Of a stretch of 50,368 nucleotides of DNA, positions 7,372-15,392 are shown piece by piece. The notes under the pieces are model-generated. The model saw nothing but the letters and a program-made list of their open reading frames with translations. It was not told the DNA's origin and did no database searches. The position numbers and the translations under genes were made by a program. Source of the DNA: Spirochaetaceae bacterium. Lineage in GTDB: Bacteria > Spirochaetota > Spirochaetia > SZUA-6 > Bin103. The first letter of the stretch is position 1. The number at the start of each line of letters is the position of its first letter. The stretch spans positions 1 through 50,368 of the forward strand of contig JAPPNY010000108.1 in NCBI GenBank assembly GCA_028818385.1, in the 5' to 3' direction.

Positions 7372-8418
7372 ATGCCGCTCGAGCTGATCGCCGACCGCCC
7401 CGGGCACGCCGTCCTGCGCGAATACGAGGACCCGCCGCTCGCGGCCGGCGAGGTGCGGATCGCGACGCAGTTCAGCGCGGTGAAGCACGGCACGGAGTTC
7501 CGCGACTTCCGGTTCGACTCCGCCGACGCCACCGACCGCTGGGACCCGGATCTCCGGCTGCACCGGCGCGGAGAGCCGGCGGTGCCCCGCTTCCCCAAGA
7601 AGCTCGGCGAGGGATTCGTCGGCATCGTCACGGAGGTCGGCGAGGCGGTCCGGACCGTGCAGGCGGGCGACCGGGTCTACGCGCACGGCAACGTGGCCGA
7701 CACGCACGTCATCGCGGTGGAGCACTTCTCCCTGCGGACCGTCCCGGCAGAGGTTCCCAACCAGAACCTGGTCTACGACGAGGCGGCGATGTACGCCCTG
7801 GGCGGCATCCGCGACGGGCAGGTGCGGCTCGGGGAGCGGGTGGCGGTCTTCGGGCTCGGCGCCATCGGCCAGATGGCGGTGCAGATGGCGAAGCTGTCCG
7901 GAGCGCGGTGGGTGGCGGCCAGCGACCCGATCGAGCGGCGCCGCGCCGCAGCAGCCCGCCACGGCGCCGACGTCGTGTTCGACCCCGCGGAGGTCGACGT
8001 CGGCCTTGCGATCAAGCAGATGACCGACAGCCTGGGGGTCGACGTGTCGATCGAGACCTCCAGCTCGCATGCCGCCCTGTACGACGCCCTCCGCTCGACG
8101 CGCTTTCAGGGCCGCGTCGCCTCGACCGCCTACTACACCGGACCGGCGCAGGGCCTGCTGCTGTCAGGCGAGTGGCACCGCAATCAGCTCACGCTCATCT
8201 CCAGCCGGGCCGCGGCTCCGCCGCCGCGCGAGTTCAGTTGGGACGAGCGGATCAAGCCCGAGGTGGTGGCGCTGCTGGAGGAAGGCAAGCTGCAGGCCGG
8301 GGACCTGGTCGATCCGATCGTGCCGATGGCGCGCGCCGCGGAGGCCTACCTGGAGCTGAACCGGCACCCCGAGCGCTCGATCAAGCTGGGAATCGACCAC
8401 ACCCTGGGCGGCGCATGA
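7372..8418 (+). CDS. Medium-chain (zinc-type) alcohol dehydrogenase-like oxidoreductase
   Basis: 348 residues. It has a GroES-like N-terminal domain (LGEGFVGIVTEVGEAVRTVQAG) and a Rossmann domain with VFGLGAIGQMAVQMAKLSGA, the NAD(P)-binding glycine motif. The usual catalytic Cys near residue 40 is replaced in SAVKHGTEF and the four structural-zinc cysteines are missing. It therefore belongs to the zinc-independent or divergent MDR group found next to Gfo/Idh genes in sugar clusters. The stop overlaps the next start as ATGA, so it is cotranslated with the hydrolase at 8415. A role in oxidising a sugar or polyol hydroxyl is likely but unproven. Confidence 0.75.
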   Translation: MPLELIADRPGHAVLREYEDPPLAAGEVRIATQFSAVKHGTEFRDFRFDSADATDRWDPDLRLHRRGEPAVPRFPKKLGEGFVGIVTEVGEAVRTVQAGDRVYAHGNVADTHVIAVEHFSLRTVPAEVPNQNLVYDEAAMYALGGIRDGQVRLGERVAVFGLGAIGQMAVQMAKLSGARWVAASDPIERRRAAAARHGADVVFDPAEVDVGLAIKQMTDSLGVDVSIETSSSHAALYDALRSTRFQGRVASTAYYTGPAQGLLLSGEWHRNQLTLISSRAAAPPPREFSWDERIKPEVVALLEEGKLQAGDLVDPIVPMARAAEAYLELNRHPERSIKLGIDHTLGGA

Positions 8419-9497
8419 GGCGGGTCACCCACAGCCGCCAGCCGCTCATAGAGCCGCGGCATCCGCTGGGGCCGCACGAGCTGCCAAGCACGCTCCGCTA
8501 CCTGAACGACCGCTACTTCGACTTCGAGCGCGCGCTGCCCTACCCGCAGACGGAAGATCCCGCGGCGTGGCGCTCCTGGCGCGGCCGCCTGCGCCGCGCG
8601 CTGCGCCGCACGCTCGCCCTGCCGCGGCTCGGCCCGGTGCCATGCCCGCAGCCGGTGGTCCTGGAGACCGTCGAACTTGACGGCTACCGGCGCCACAAGC
8701 TGGCGTACGAGACCCTGCCGGGCAACTGGGCGCGCGCCTACCTGTTGGTGCCCGATGGTGACGATGAACCGACTGCCCCGCGGCCAGCGGTCCTGTGTCC
8801 GCATGGGCACGTCAACGGCCAGAGCCGAGCGGTAGCAGATCCGGAACAGGCGGCCGTCGCAAACGTCGGTGTCCCCTACGCACACGAGTTCGCCATTCGC
8901 GGCCTGGTCGCCCTGGCGCCCGAGCACGCCGGCATGGGGGAGCGCGGCGGCGGACCCGAGCACGACGCCAGGAAGAGCCCCGGGCCCTGTCAGGCGCTGT
9001 GGTTCCGGCTCAACCACGTGGGCTTGGACCTGACCGGCTTGCGCGTGTTCGATCTGATGGCAGCGCTCAACCTGCTGGCGGCGCGTCCCGACGTCGACTC
9101 CCGGCGCATCGGCTGCGCCGGCCTGTCCGGGGGCTGCTGGCTGTCGCAGGTGCTCACCGCGCTGGACGGGCGCGTGCGGGCGGTGGTGCTCTCCGGCTTC
9201 TTCACCACCTTCGTGCAGACCGTCTGGCACAGCCACTGCATCTGCCACCACCCCTTCGGCATCGGCCGCCTGTGTGACATGCCGGACCTTTCGGCCCTGA
9301 TCGCGCCGCGGCCTCAGTTCGTCGAGTCGGGCGAGTCGGACACGAGCTATCCGTATCAGCCCGCGTTCGACATGGTCGCGGACGCGTACGCGCTGCTCGG
9401 CGCGCGCGACCGCCTGGGGATCCATCGGTACGCCGGAGGGCACCTGTTCCACGGCGGAGAGTCGATACCGTGGATGGTGCGGCAACTGGATGGCTGA
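8415..9497 (+). CDS. Alpha/beta-hydrolase (acetylxylan-esterase/dienelactone-hydrolase-like)
   Basis: 360 residues, started at the ATG that overlaps the dehydrogenase stop. The frame is open further upstream but only as antisense-free shadow. Core features are PAVLCPHGHVNGQ (oxyanion HG motif), CAGLSGGCWLSQ with nucleophile Ser238 in a GxSxG elbow, an acid in ESGESDTSY and the catalytic His in YAGGHLFHG. The N-terminal 100 residues form a helical cap. This arrangement is that of large multi-domain esterases such as acetylxylan or glucuronoyl esterase-like proteins. No signal peptide, so it acts on imported oligosaccharides or small esters. A second hydrolase follows 13 bases later. Confidence 0.75.
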   Translation: MRRVTHSRQPLIEPRHPLGPHELPSTLRYLNDRYFDFERALPYPQTEDPAAWRSWRGRLRRALRRTLALPRLGPVPCPQPVVLETVELDGYRRHKLAYETLPGNWARAYLLVPDGDDEPTAPRPAVLCPHGHVNGQSRAVADPEQAAVANVGVPYAHEFAIRGLVALAPEHAGMGERGGGPEHDARKSPGPCQALWFRLNHVGLDLTGLRVFDLMAALNLLAARPDVDSRRIGCAGLSGGCWLSQVLTALDGRVRAVVLSGFFTTFVQTVWHSHCICHHPFGIGRLCDMPDLSALIAPRPQFVESGESDTSYPYQPAFDMVADAYALLGARDRLGIHRYAGGHLFHGGESIPWMVRQLDG

Positions 9498-9510
9498 GGG
9501 CTGACAGCGG

Positions 9511-10746
9511 ATGAGCGAAGGTCGTACGAGCGCGACGCCGCGAACGATGATCGGCGCCTACGGGACGTGGGCGGCGGGCCTGATGGGCCCCGGTCCCCCC
9601 ACGCACTCGTTCCGATCCGACCGGTGGACGAATGTCGACGAGTGGCAGCCGGCGGCCCGCGCACGCCTTCTGGAGCGGATCGCGCAGCCCGACTGCGGCA
9701 GCCCTCCGCACGCGAGAGTCAGCCGGCAATTCACCTACGACGGGCTGCACGTCGAGGAGCTGGAGTGGCAGCTTCCGTACGGGCCTCCCACCCGCGCGCT
9801 GTTCCTGAAGCCCGCGGGCGCGCACGGCCCCCTGCCGGCCGTGCTTGCCCTGCACGACCACGGCGGCAACCACTACTTCGGCCTGCGCAAGATCACCCGC
9901 ACCTCCGACCGGCCCCACCCCGACATGGTCCGGCACCAGGAGCTGGCGTACGGCGGCGTGGGCTGGGCGAACGAGATCGCCAGGCGCGGCTACGCCGTGC
10001 TCGTCCACGACGCCTTCTCCTTCGCCAGCCGGCGCGTGCTCGCGGCCGACCTGCCCGGATACGCCGTGCACTCGATGATGGGCAGGGTGCGCCGCATCGC
10101 CGACGTCGATCCGTCGGAGTGGCACGGCATGGATACCGCTCCGTGGACGGTGTCAGACGAGGAGCCGGCGAACGAGATCGAGGCATACAACCGCTTCGCC
10201 GGCCCGCTCGAGAACCTGATCGCCAAGTCCCTGTTCTGCGCGGGTACGACCTGGCCCGGCGTCTTCAGCGCCGAAGACCAGCGCGCGCTGGACTACCTGT
10301 GCGCGCGGGAGGACGTCGACCCGGACCGGGTGGGCTGCGGGGGGCTGTCGGGCGGCGGGCTGCGCACGGTGTTCCTGGCCGGCCTGGACGACCGGATCCG
10401 TTGCGCGGTCTGCGTGGGGTTCATGACCACGTGGCGGGACTTCCTGCTCAACAAGTGCTTCGTGCACACCTGGATGGCCTACGTGCCGCTGCTCCCGCGC
10501 GAGCTGGACTTCCCCGACATCATGTCCCTGCGCGCGCCGCTTCCGACCATGGTGCTGAACACACGGCAGGACGAGCTGTATACCCTTCCCGAGATGCAGG
10601 CTGCCGATGAGACGCTACGCGCCGTCTACCGCAAGGCAGCGACGCCCGAGCAGTACCGTTGTTCGTACTACGACGGTCCCCACACGTTCGACCTGCCGAT
10701 GCAGGACGAGGCGTTCGCCTGGTTCGACCGCTGGCTGGAGGCCTGA
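9511..10746 (+). CDS. Alpha/beta-hydrolase, second esterase-like copy
   Basis: 411 residues. Organisation matches the preceding hydrolase: ALHDHGGNHYFG as oxyanion segment, CGGLSGGGLRTVFLAG with nucleophile Ser280, NTRQDELYT carrying the acid and DGPHTFDLPM carrying the His. Sequence outside these motifs differs clearly, so it is a distant paralogue and not a recent duplicate. It starts 13 bases after the first hydrolase and ends 11 bases from a convergent lyase-like gene. The pair may remove different acyl substituents from imported sugars. No signal peptide is visible. The ATG at 9511 is preceded by a weak purine-rich stretch only. Confidence 0.75.
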   Translation: MSEGRTSATPRTMIGAYGTWAAGLMGPGPPTHSFRSDRWTNVDEWQPAARARLLERIAQPDCGSPPHARVSRQFTYDGLHVEELEWQLPYGPPTRALFLKPAGAHGPLPAVLALHDHGGNHYFGLRKITRTSDRPHPDMVRHQELAYGGVGWANEIARRGYAVLVHDAFSFASRRVLAADLPGYAVHSMMGRVRRIADVDPSEWHGMDTAPWTVSDEEPANEIEAYNRFAGPLENLIAKSLFCAGTTWPGVFSAEDQRALDYLCAREDVDPDRVGCGGLSGGGLRTVFLAGLDDRIRCAVCVGFMTTWRDFLLNKCFVHTWMAYVPLLPRELDFPDIMSLRAPLPTMVLNTRQDELYTLPEMQAADETLRAVYRKAATPEQYRCSYYDGPHTFDLPMQDEAFAWFDRWLEA

Positions 10747-10757
10747 GGCGACCGTCG

Positions 10758-12218
10758 TCAATCCGGTACGCGCGCGGCCCACACCTCGAACCAGTCGTCC
10801 TCGCTCGAAGACTGAAACACCACCCAGCGGCTGTCCGGGGTGACGCTGGCGTTCGCCTCGAGCCGGTGGCCGAGCACCTTGGGCGAGCGCATCATCGTTC
10901 GGTACTTGCAGATCGGCGTGGTCCTGACCGTCTTGTCCGGTTCCCGCATCAGGTCGGCGTCGAGCGACTCGGGATCCAGGTGATAGCTTCGATACATCTG
11001 GTCGTAGTCCTGCCAGTACTTCTCGTCGTCCAGCACGCTTTCCTCGGGGAGCACGTACTTCCAGACGGTCTCGGCGCCGTTCGAGATCGGCGCGGGCGGC
11101 ACGGTGCCGGACAGCACGGGCAGACCGGTCAGATAGAACGCCGACCAACGCGGTTCCACTCCCTCATCCAAGCGCTGCTGCAGCAGCGCCTGGAGCTCGG
11201 GCGGAAAGCTGTTCACGTCGAAATCGTAGCCCTCGCCAACGACGAACTGCTCGTTCGGCGCGATGTGCGCATGAACGGAAAGACCGGTGTGGGGAGGGCA
11301 CGCGAACCAGCGGTTCTCTCCGGTCTCGAGATCGATGCGCGAGATGCACTGCACGTGCGGCGAGGCGAGCTGCTTCGTGTAGATCCGCTTTCCGTCGAGC
11401 GCCCAGTGGTAGTACCCCTGACCGTGCCAGCGGGCGCGGACGCCGTCGTTGCAGTGATCGAGCCACTCTCCGGTGTCGAGGTCGATGATATGCGCCCCCG
11501 ACAGGAACAGGTTCGGCAGCACCGGATGCGGGTTGCTGTGCTCGAGGTTGAAGCGCCTTCCGTCTGCAAGGACGTTCTCATGGGCGACGGAAACCTGGCC
11601 CGTTTCCAGGTCGATCCTCAGCATCTCCTGGTGACCCGGGCCTTCGTTCTTGGAATCCTGGAACTGATTCGGCGTCATGGTCTGCATCAGCTCGTAGTTT
11701 TCCTTGCGCGGGCAGTAGTAGTACCGCTCGGAGGCGTCGAAGCTCGCGAAGTACGGGTAGCGGATCGGCTCCGACGGCACGACACGGCGCCGCTCGCCGG
11801 TGTCGATGTCCACCTGGATGATCGCCCACGTATCTGGGTCCGAAGGGTCCAGCACGTTCACCCGGTGGGAGTAGCGGGCCGCCGCGAAGTGCACGCAGCA
11901 GCCGCCGTGGTGCTGGAAGTACGCGGTCAACGACTCCGGCACGGCGGGGATGGGACCGAGGTCGCGCACCTCGCCGGTGATCATGTCGCGCGCCCACAGC
12001 GACCGGGTCCCCGCGGCGATCCCGGCCCTGATCTCCTCGAACCCCATGAAGACGGCGTAGCGGCCATCGAAGGTCATCAGGTTGTTGTAGAAATAGTTGT
12101 TGCGGAAGTGCATCTTCCGGTCGGGTGACAGGCGGACCACGCGCGTGCCGGTGAGAGGGTCCTGCCAGCTCTTCTCTGCCCAGTCGAAGGTCAGCTCCGG
12201 TGCGATGGGTACGTTCAT
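10758..12218 (-). CDS. Oligogalacturonate-lyase-like seven-bladed propeller (PL22-type)
   Basis: 486 residues, no signal peptide, good Shine-Dalgarno (AGAGGAG) before the ATG. It opens with the Ogl-type sequence WQDPLTGTRVVRLSPD and MHFRNNYFYNNLMTFDG. The metal/active-site histidine segments known from oligogalacturonate lyase are recognisable: NLEHSNPHPVLPNLFLSG, GYYHWALDGKRIYTKQ and SVHAHIAPNEQFVVGEG. Ogl (PL22) is a cytoplasmic Mn-dependent enzyme that splits unsaturated digalacturonate to 5-keto-4-deoxyuronate. Substrate here may be a related uronide. It is about 100 residues longer than typical Ogl, with an insertion before the last blade. It is divergent from the DUF6807 gene at 12285. 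Confidence 0.7.
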   Translation of the reverse strand: MNVPIAPELTFDWAEKSWQDPLTGTRVVRLSPDRKMHFRNNYFYNNLMTFDGRYAVFMGFEEIRAGIAAGTRSLWARDMITGEVRDLGPIPAVPESLTAYFQHHGGCCVHFAAARYSHRVNVLDPSDPDTWAIIQVDIDTGERRRVVPSEPIRYPYFASFDASERYYYCPRKENYELMQTMTPNQFQDSKNEGPGHQEMLRIDLETGQVSVAHENVLADGRRFNLEHSNPHPVLPNLFLSGAHIIDLDTGEWLDHCNDGVRARWHGQGYYHWALDGKRIYTKQLASPHVQCISRIDLETGENRWFACPPHTGLSVHAHIAPNEQFVVGEGYDFDVNSFPPELQALLQQRLDEGVEPRWSAFYLTGLPVLSGTVPPAPISNGAETVWKYVLPEESVLDDEKYWQDYDQMYRSYHLDPESLDADLMREPDKTVRTTPICKYRTMMRSPKVLGHRLEANASVTPDSRWVVFQSSSEDDWFEVWAARVPD

Positions 12219-12284
12219 GGGGACTCCTCTCGCGTCGCGTTGTCAGGGTGACCCGACCGTGCTCCAATCTTACCGGACGGGAAG

Positions 12285-13223
12285 ATGACGGACAGGAACG
12301 GTGCACTGACGTGGATGGACGAACCGTATCGCTTCAAGGTTCTCCATGAGGGACGCCTGCTGACGGCGTACAACAAGGGAAATCCCCAGTACGGGGACTT
12401 CTTCAAGGCGTTCCCGAACATCGAGCCGGTGCACACCCTGTCGGGCCTGCCGGTTACCGCATCGGGAGCCGCCAACTTCAACCACCACAAGTCGATCTTC
12501 CTGGGGCTGGGCCGGCTGGGCGGGCACAACTTCTACCACGACTGCTATCCGCCGTTCGCGGCGTACCGTCCGTTCCCGTCCGGGGACATCGTCCAGGTCG
12601 ATGCGCACGTACGCGGCGAAACGGATGCCGTCGTCCTGGCGGCGCGTAACGAGTGGGTTCCCAAGGTGGACGTACCCGCGCCGCTGCGGCAGTTCTTCGC
12701 GCCGGCCCAAGGCACCGACGGGAGCGAACCGGAACGCGTGTGCACGGAGCGCCGCACCGTCCGCTTCGCCCTGGCACGAGGCTGCTACACCATCGACGTC
12801 GACTCGGAGTTCGAGGCCACCGACGGCGAGCTCTACTTCGGACAGGACGGGCACAGCTACCTCGGCGTACGCGTCGCCGATGCGATAGACGAGGAGGACG
12901 GCGGCCTGGTCACCGACTCCGCCGGCCGCTCGGGGTGCGACGCCATCAACGAACAGGTGGCCGACTGGGTCGACTACTCGGGCTCCCTCGGCGAGCACGC
13001 GGTGGGCATCGCGGTCATGAACCACCCGGCCAACCTGCCGACCCTGTTTCGGGCGCGCGCCTACGGGTTCTTCGGCCCCAGCCCGTTCTTCGCCGCCGAT
13101 CACCGGTTGCCGGCGGGCGAGAGGCTCCTGTTCCGCTACCGCGTCGTCGTGCACGACGGCGACGCCTCGGCCGTCGACCTGCCACGGCTGTTCGACGAGT
13201 TCCGGAGCGTCTCCCGGCTGTAA
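12285..13223 (+). CDS. DUF6807 (PmoA-like) protein
   Basis: 312 residues. The pattern FKVLHEGRLLTAYNKGNPQY, then VHTLSGLPVTASGAANFNHH, HKSIFLGLGRLGG and GIAVMNHPANLP matches the family annotated as PmoA or DUF6807, found widely in polysaccharide utilisation clusters and sometimes fused to oxidoreductases. The His-rich segment near residues 60-75 and the NHPxN motif are conserved. No signal peptide. It lies between two convergent/divergent oligogalacturonate-lyase-like genes, ending six bases from the one at 13230. TTGTCA (12240-12245) and TCCAAT (12263-12268) with a 17-base spacer form a possible promoter. Biochemical function of the family is not established. Confidence 0.65.
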   Translation: MTDRNGALTWMDEPYRFKVLHEGRLLTAYNKGNPQYGDFFKAFPNIEPVHTLSGLPVTASGAANFNHHKSIFLGLGRLGGHNFYHDCYPPFAAYRPFPSGDIVQVDAHVRGETDAVVLAARNEWVPKVDVPAPLRQFFAPAQGTDGSEPERVCTERRTVRFALARGCYTIDVDSEFEATDGELYFGQDGHSYLGVRVADAIDEEDGGLVTDSAGRSGCDAINEQVADWVDYSGSLGEHAVGIAVMNHPANLPTLFRARAYGFFGPSPFFAADHRLPAGERLLFRYRVVVHDGDASAVDLPRLFDEFRSVSRL

Positions 13224-13229
13224 GGGGCG

Positions 13230-14576
13230 CTACTGCACGCGCGCGGCCCACACCTCGTACAGCCCCTGCTCGCTCGCCGACTGGAACACCGCCCAGCGGC
13301 TGTCGCGGGTGACGTGCACGTTGGTCTCGAAGCGGCCGGCCCTCATCTTCAGCCGCGGCATGCTGCGGAAACGGCAGATCGGAGTGGTTCCGACCACGTG
13401 ATCGGGGTTCTCGGCGATCGCCTGGTGCGCCTCCGCCTCGGTCTGGAACTCCCGCACCTCCGGCCATAGCGTCCGTTCGGGCAGGTCGAACTTCCAGATG
13501 ACCTCGGTGGCGGACGCGCTGTTGTGCAGCCCGTCCCACGGGTGGGTCGAGGTGGGACTCACGTCCTGTCCCAGGCTCTCGATGAGGCCGACGTCGACGA
13601 CGCTGAAGCTGCGCCCGTCGCCGGTCATGAACGACTCGTCGGGCGCCGGTGTCATGTGGATGGAATTGCCCACGTGCGGGCGCCCGATGTAACGGGTCGC
13701 GCGCTCCCGCTCGAGGTCGTTCACGTAGATGGCGTGGCACGCGAAGGGCCAGCCGTGCGAATAGACCCTCGCGCCGTCGGCGCTCCAGTGCTCGTGGGTG
13801 CCGCGCGAGCGCAGCTTTCCCTGCAGGTCGAGCCAGCGGCCGGTGGAAAGGTCGACGATGCGCTGGCGCTGCATGTCGACCGGGCGCCGGTAGCGCTCGG
13901 TGAAGTAGTAGCCCTCCTGGCAGCACATGAAGAGTGACGGGTCCACCGGATTGGGGTTGGGATGGCCGACCCAGAACTGGTCCGTTTCGACGATCGTGTC
14001 GACGGCCCCCGTCTCCAGGTCGATCCGGTACATCAGATTGGGGCCGGGCTCCGAACCCAGGATCGCCGACCGCTCCAGAGGCGTCGTGCCGGCAGGCAGG
14101 TCGCGGTCCTTCAGCGCTTCGTAGGCGAACGTGTAGCGGTCGTCGGCCGTGCACTCGGCGAACACGACAGGCGGCAGCGGGCGGTCGGGCTCGATGCGGG
14201 TCTTCGTGCCGTCGTCCAGATCGATGCGCACGATCTCCGGGCGGTCGCCCGAGTGCTCCGCCACGTGCAGCAGATGCGACTGCGGCGAGACCGCCCAGCC
14301 GGCCAGGCCATCGCTGCCGTCGTCGAAGACCCGGTACTCGTGGACGCGCTCGGCGTGGCCGCTTTGCAGGTCGATGGCCCAGAGGCAGGACGGCCGGCGG
14401 CCCTCCGGGTCGTCGCCGCGCAGCACCAGCAGGGCGCCGTCGCGCGTGAGCGCGGTCGACCGGAAGTAGCTGATGCGCACGTGCAGCCCCTCCTCGGGCA
14501 CCAGGCGCACCACCTCGGTTCCGGTCCAGGGGTCCTGCCAGCGGCTGCCCGCCCTGTCGAAGGTCACCGGCAACAT
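13230..14576 (-). CDS. Oligogalacturonate-lyase-like propeller, second copy (PL22-type)
   Basis: 448 residues without a signal peptide. It starts with RWQDPWTGTEVVRLVPEEG and keeps the three Ogl segments closely: GHPNPNPVDPSLFMCCQEGY, GTHEHWSADGARVYSHG and SIHMTPAPDESFMTGDG. The middle and last resemble, in spacing and His placement, the metal-binding THEFW and SHLMSN regions of known Ogl enzymes, so this copy looks the most enzyme-like of the three in the window. The C-terminal GTTPICRFRSMPRLK stretch is shared with the copy at 10758. A -10-like TACCCT ends six bases before the ATG. Probable cytoplasmic uronide lyase. Confidence 0.7.
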   Translation of the reverse strand: MLPVTFDRAGSRWQDPWTGTEVVRLVPEEGLHVRISYFRSTALTRDGALLVLRGDDPEGRRPSCLWAIDLQSGHAERVHEYRVFDDGSDGLAGWAVSPQSHLLHVAEHSGDRPEIVRIDLDDGTKTRIEPDRPLPPVVFAECTADDRYTFAYEALKDRDLPAGTTPLERSAILGSEPGPNLMYRIDLETGAVDTIVETDQFWVGHPNPNPVDPSLFMCCQEGYYFTERYRRPVDMQRQRIVDLSTGRWLDLQGKLRSRGTHEHWSADGARVYSHGWPFACHAIYVNDLERERATRYIGRPHVGNSIHMTPAPDESFMTGDGRSFSVVDVGLIESLGQDVSPTSTHPWDGLHNSASATEVIWKFDLPERTLWPEVREFQTEAEAHQAIAENPDHVVGTTPICRFRSMPRLKMRAGRFETNVHVTRDSRWAVFQSASEQGLYEVWAARVQ

Positions 14577-14582
14577 GGCGAC

Positions 14583-14622
14583 AGGGTAGCAGGTTGACGG
14601 AAGGGCGGCCCGCTCCTACGGT
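14583..14622. promoter_or_regulatory. Back-to-back leaderless promoters
   Basis: Plus strand: TTGACG (14594-14599), 17-base spacer, TACGGT (14617-14622), eight bases to the ATG at 14631. Minus strand: TACCCT read from 14588 to 14583, six bases to the ATG at 14576, with no clear -35. The whole intergenic space is only 54 bases, so the two polymerases would compete for it. Confidence 0.6.
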
Positions 14623-14630
14623 CGCTTGCG

Positions 14631-15392
14631 ATGAGGAACACCGATTCGCCCGAGGAGCGCTTCGCGCAGGATGGTTTCGTCCGCATCGAGCGCTTCTGCT
14701 CGCCCGCCCAGGTGGCGGAGGTGCTGGCCGAGATCGATCGCTACATCGCCGAGGTGGTGCCGGCGATTCCAAACACGGACGCCTTCTACGAGGACAAGAG
14801 CAGGCCGGAGACCCTCAAGCAGCTCGTCCGCCTGGCCGATCACGACCCGTACTTCCATGACCTGCTGCACCGCGGCGCCATGCCGCAGATGGCGGCGTTG
14901 CTGCTCGGCGAGGAGTCTCGGCCCATCAACCAGCAGATCTTCATCAAGCCGCCCGGCGGCCTGAGCAAGGCAACTCCGCCGCACCAGGACGGGTTCTACT
15001 TCCACCTGGAGCCCTGCTCCGCACTGACTCTGTGGCTGGCGCTCGACGACGTGGACGAGGAGAACGGCTGCCTGCACTTCGTGCGCGGCTCGCACCTGCG
15101 CGGCGTGCGCGACCATCAGCGCACGCAGACCCTGGGCTTCTCGCAGGGGGTCCCGGACTTCGGCAACCGGAAGGATCTGGCTGACGAGGTGGCCTGCCCG
15201 GCCGCGGCCGGCGACCTGATCGCCCACCACGCGCTGACCATCCACCGCGCCGGCGCCAACCGGGCGGCCGACCGCCAGCGCCGCGCGGTCGGCATGATCT
15301 ACTACGGCGCAAGCGCCCGCGAGCGCACCCAGGAGCACGAGGCCTACCAGCGCGAGCTCGCCGACGACCTCCGCAAGGCCGGGAAGATCTGA
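14631..15392 (+). CDS. Phytanoyl-CoA dioxygenase (PhyH)-family Fe(II)/2-oxoglutarate oxygenase
   Basis: 253 residues. The iron-binding facial triad is visible: H118 and D120 in PPHQDGFYF and H205 in LTIHRAGAN, followed by a basic cluster (RQRRAVG) that would bind 2-oxoglutarate. NGCLHFVRGSH is the family's typical core strand. PhyH enzymes hydroxylate small molecules with O2 and 2-oxoglutarate. Bacterial members act on very varied substrates. It leads a long plus-strand operon and overlaps the next gene by one base (TGATG). Three PhyH genes in one uronate-degradation region suggests oxidative removal of a substituent, perhaps O-methyl, but this is inference. Confidence 0.8.
   Translation: MRNTDSPEERFAQDGFVRIERFCSPAQVAEVLAEIDRYIAEVVPAIPNTDAFYEDKSRPETLKQLVRLADHDPYFHDLLHRGAMPQMAALLLGEESRPINQQIFIKPPGGLSKATPPHQDGFYFHLEPCSALTLWLALDDVDEENGCLHFVRGSHLRGVRDHQRTQTLGFSQGVPDFGNRKDLADEVACPAAAGDLIAHHALTIHRAGANRAADRQRRAVGMIYYGASARERTQEHEAYQRELADDLRKAGKI

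Noticed and set aside
7908..8414. Upstream extension of the first alpha/beta-hydrolase
   Set aside because: The extra sequence overlaps the dehydrogenase gene and is Arg/Pro/Gly-rich without homology. The ATG at 8415 in an ATGA overlap is the natural start.
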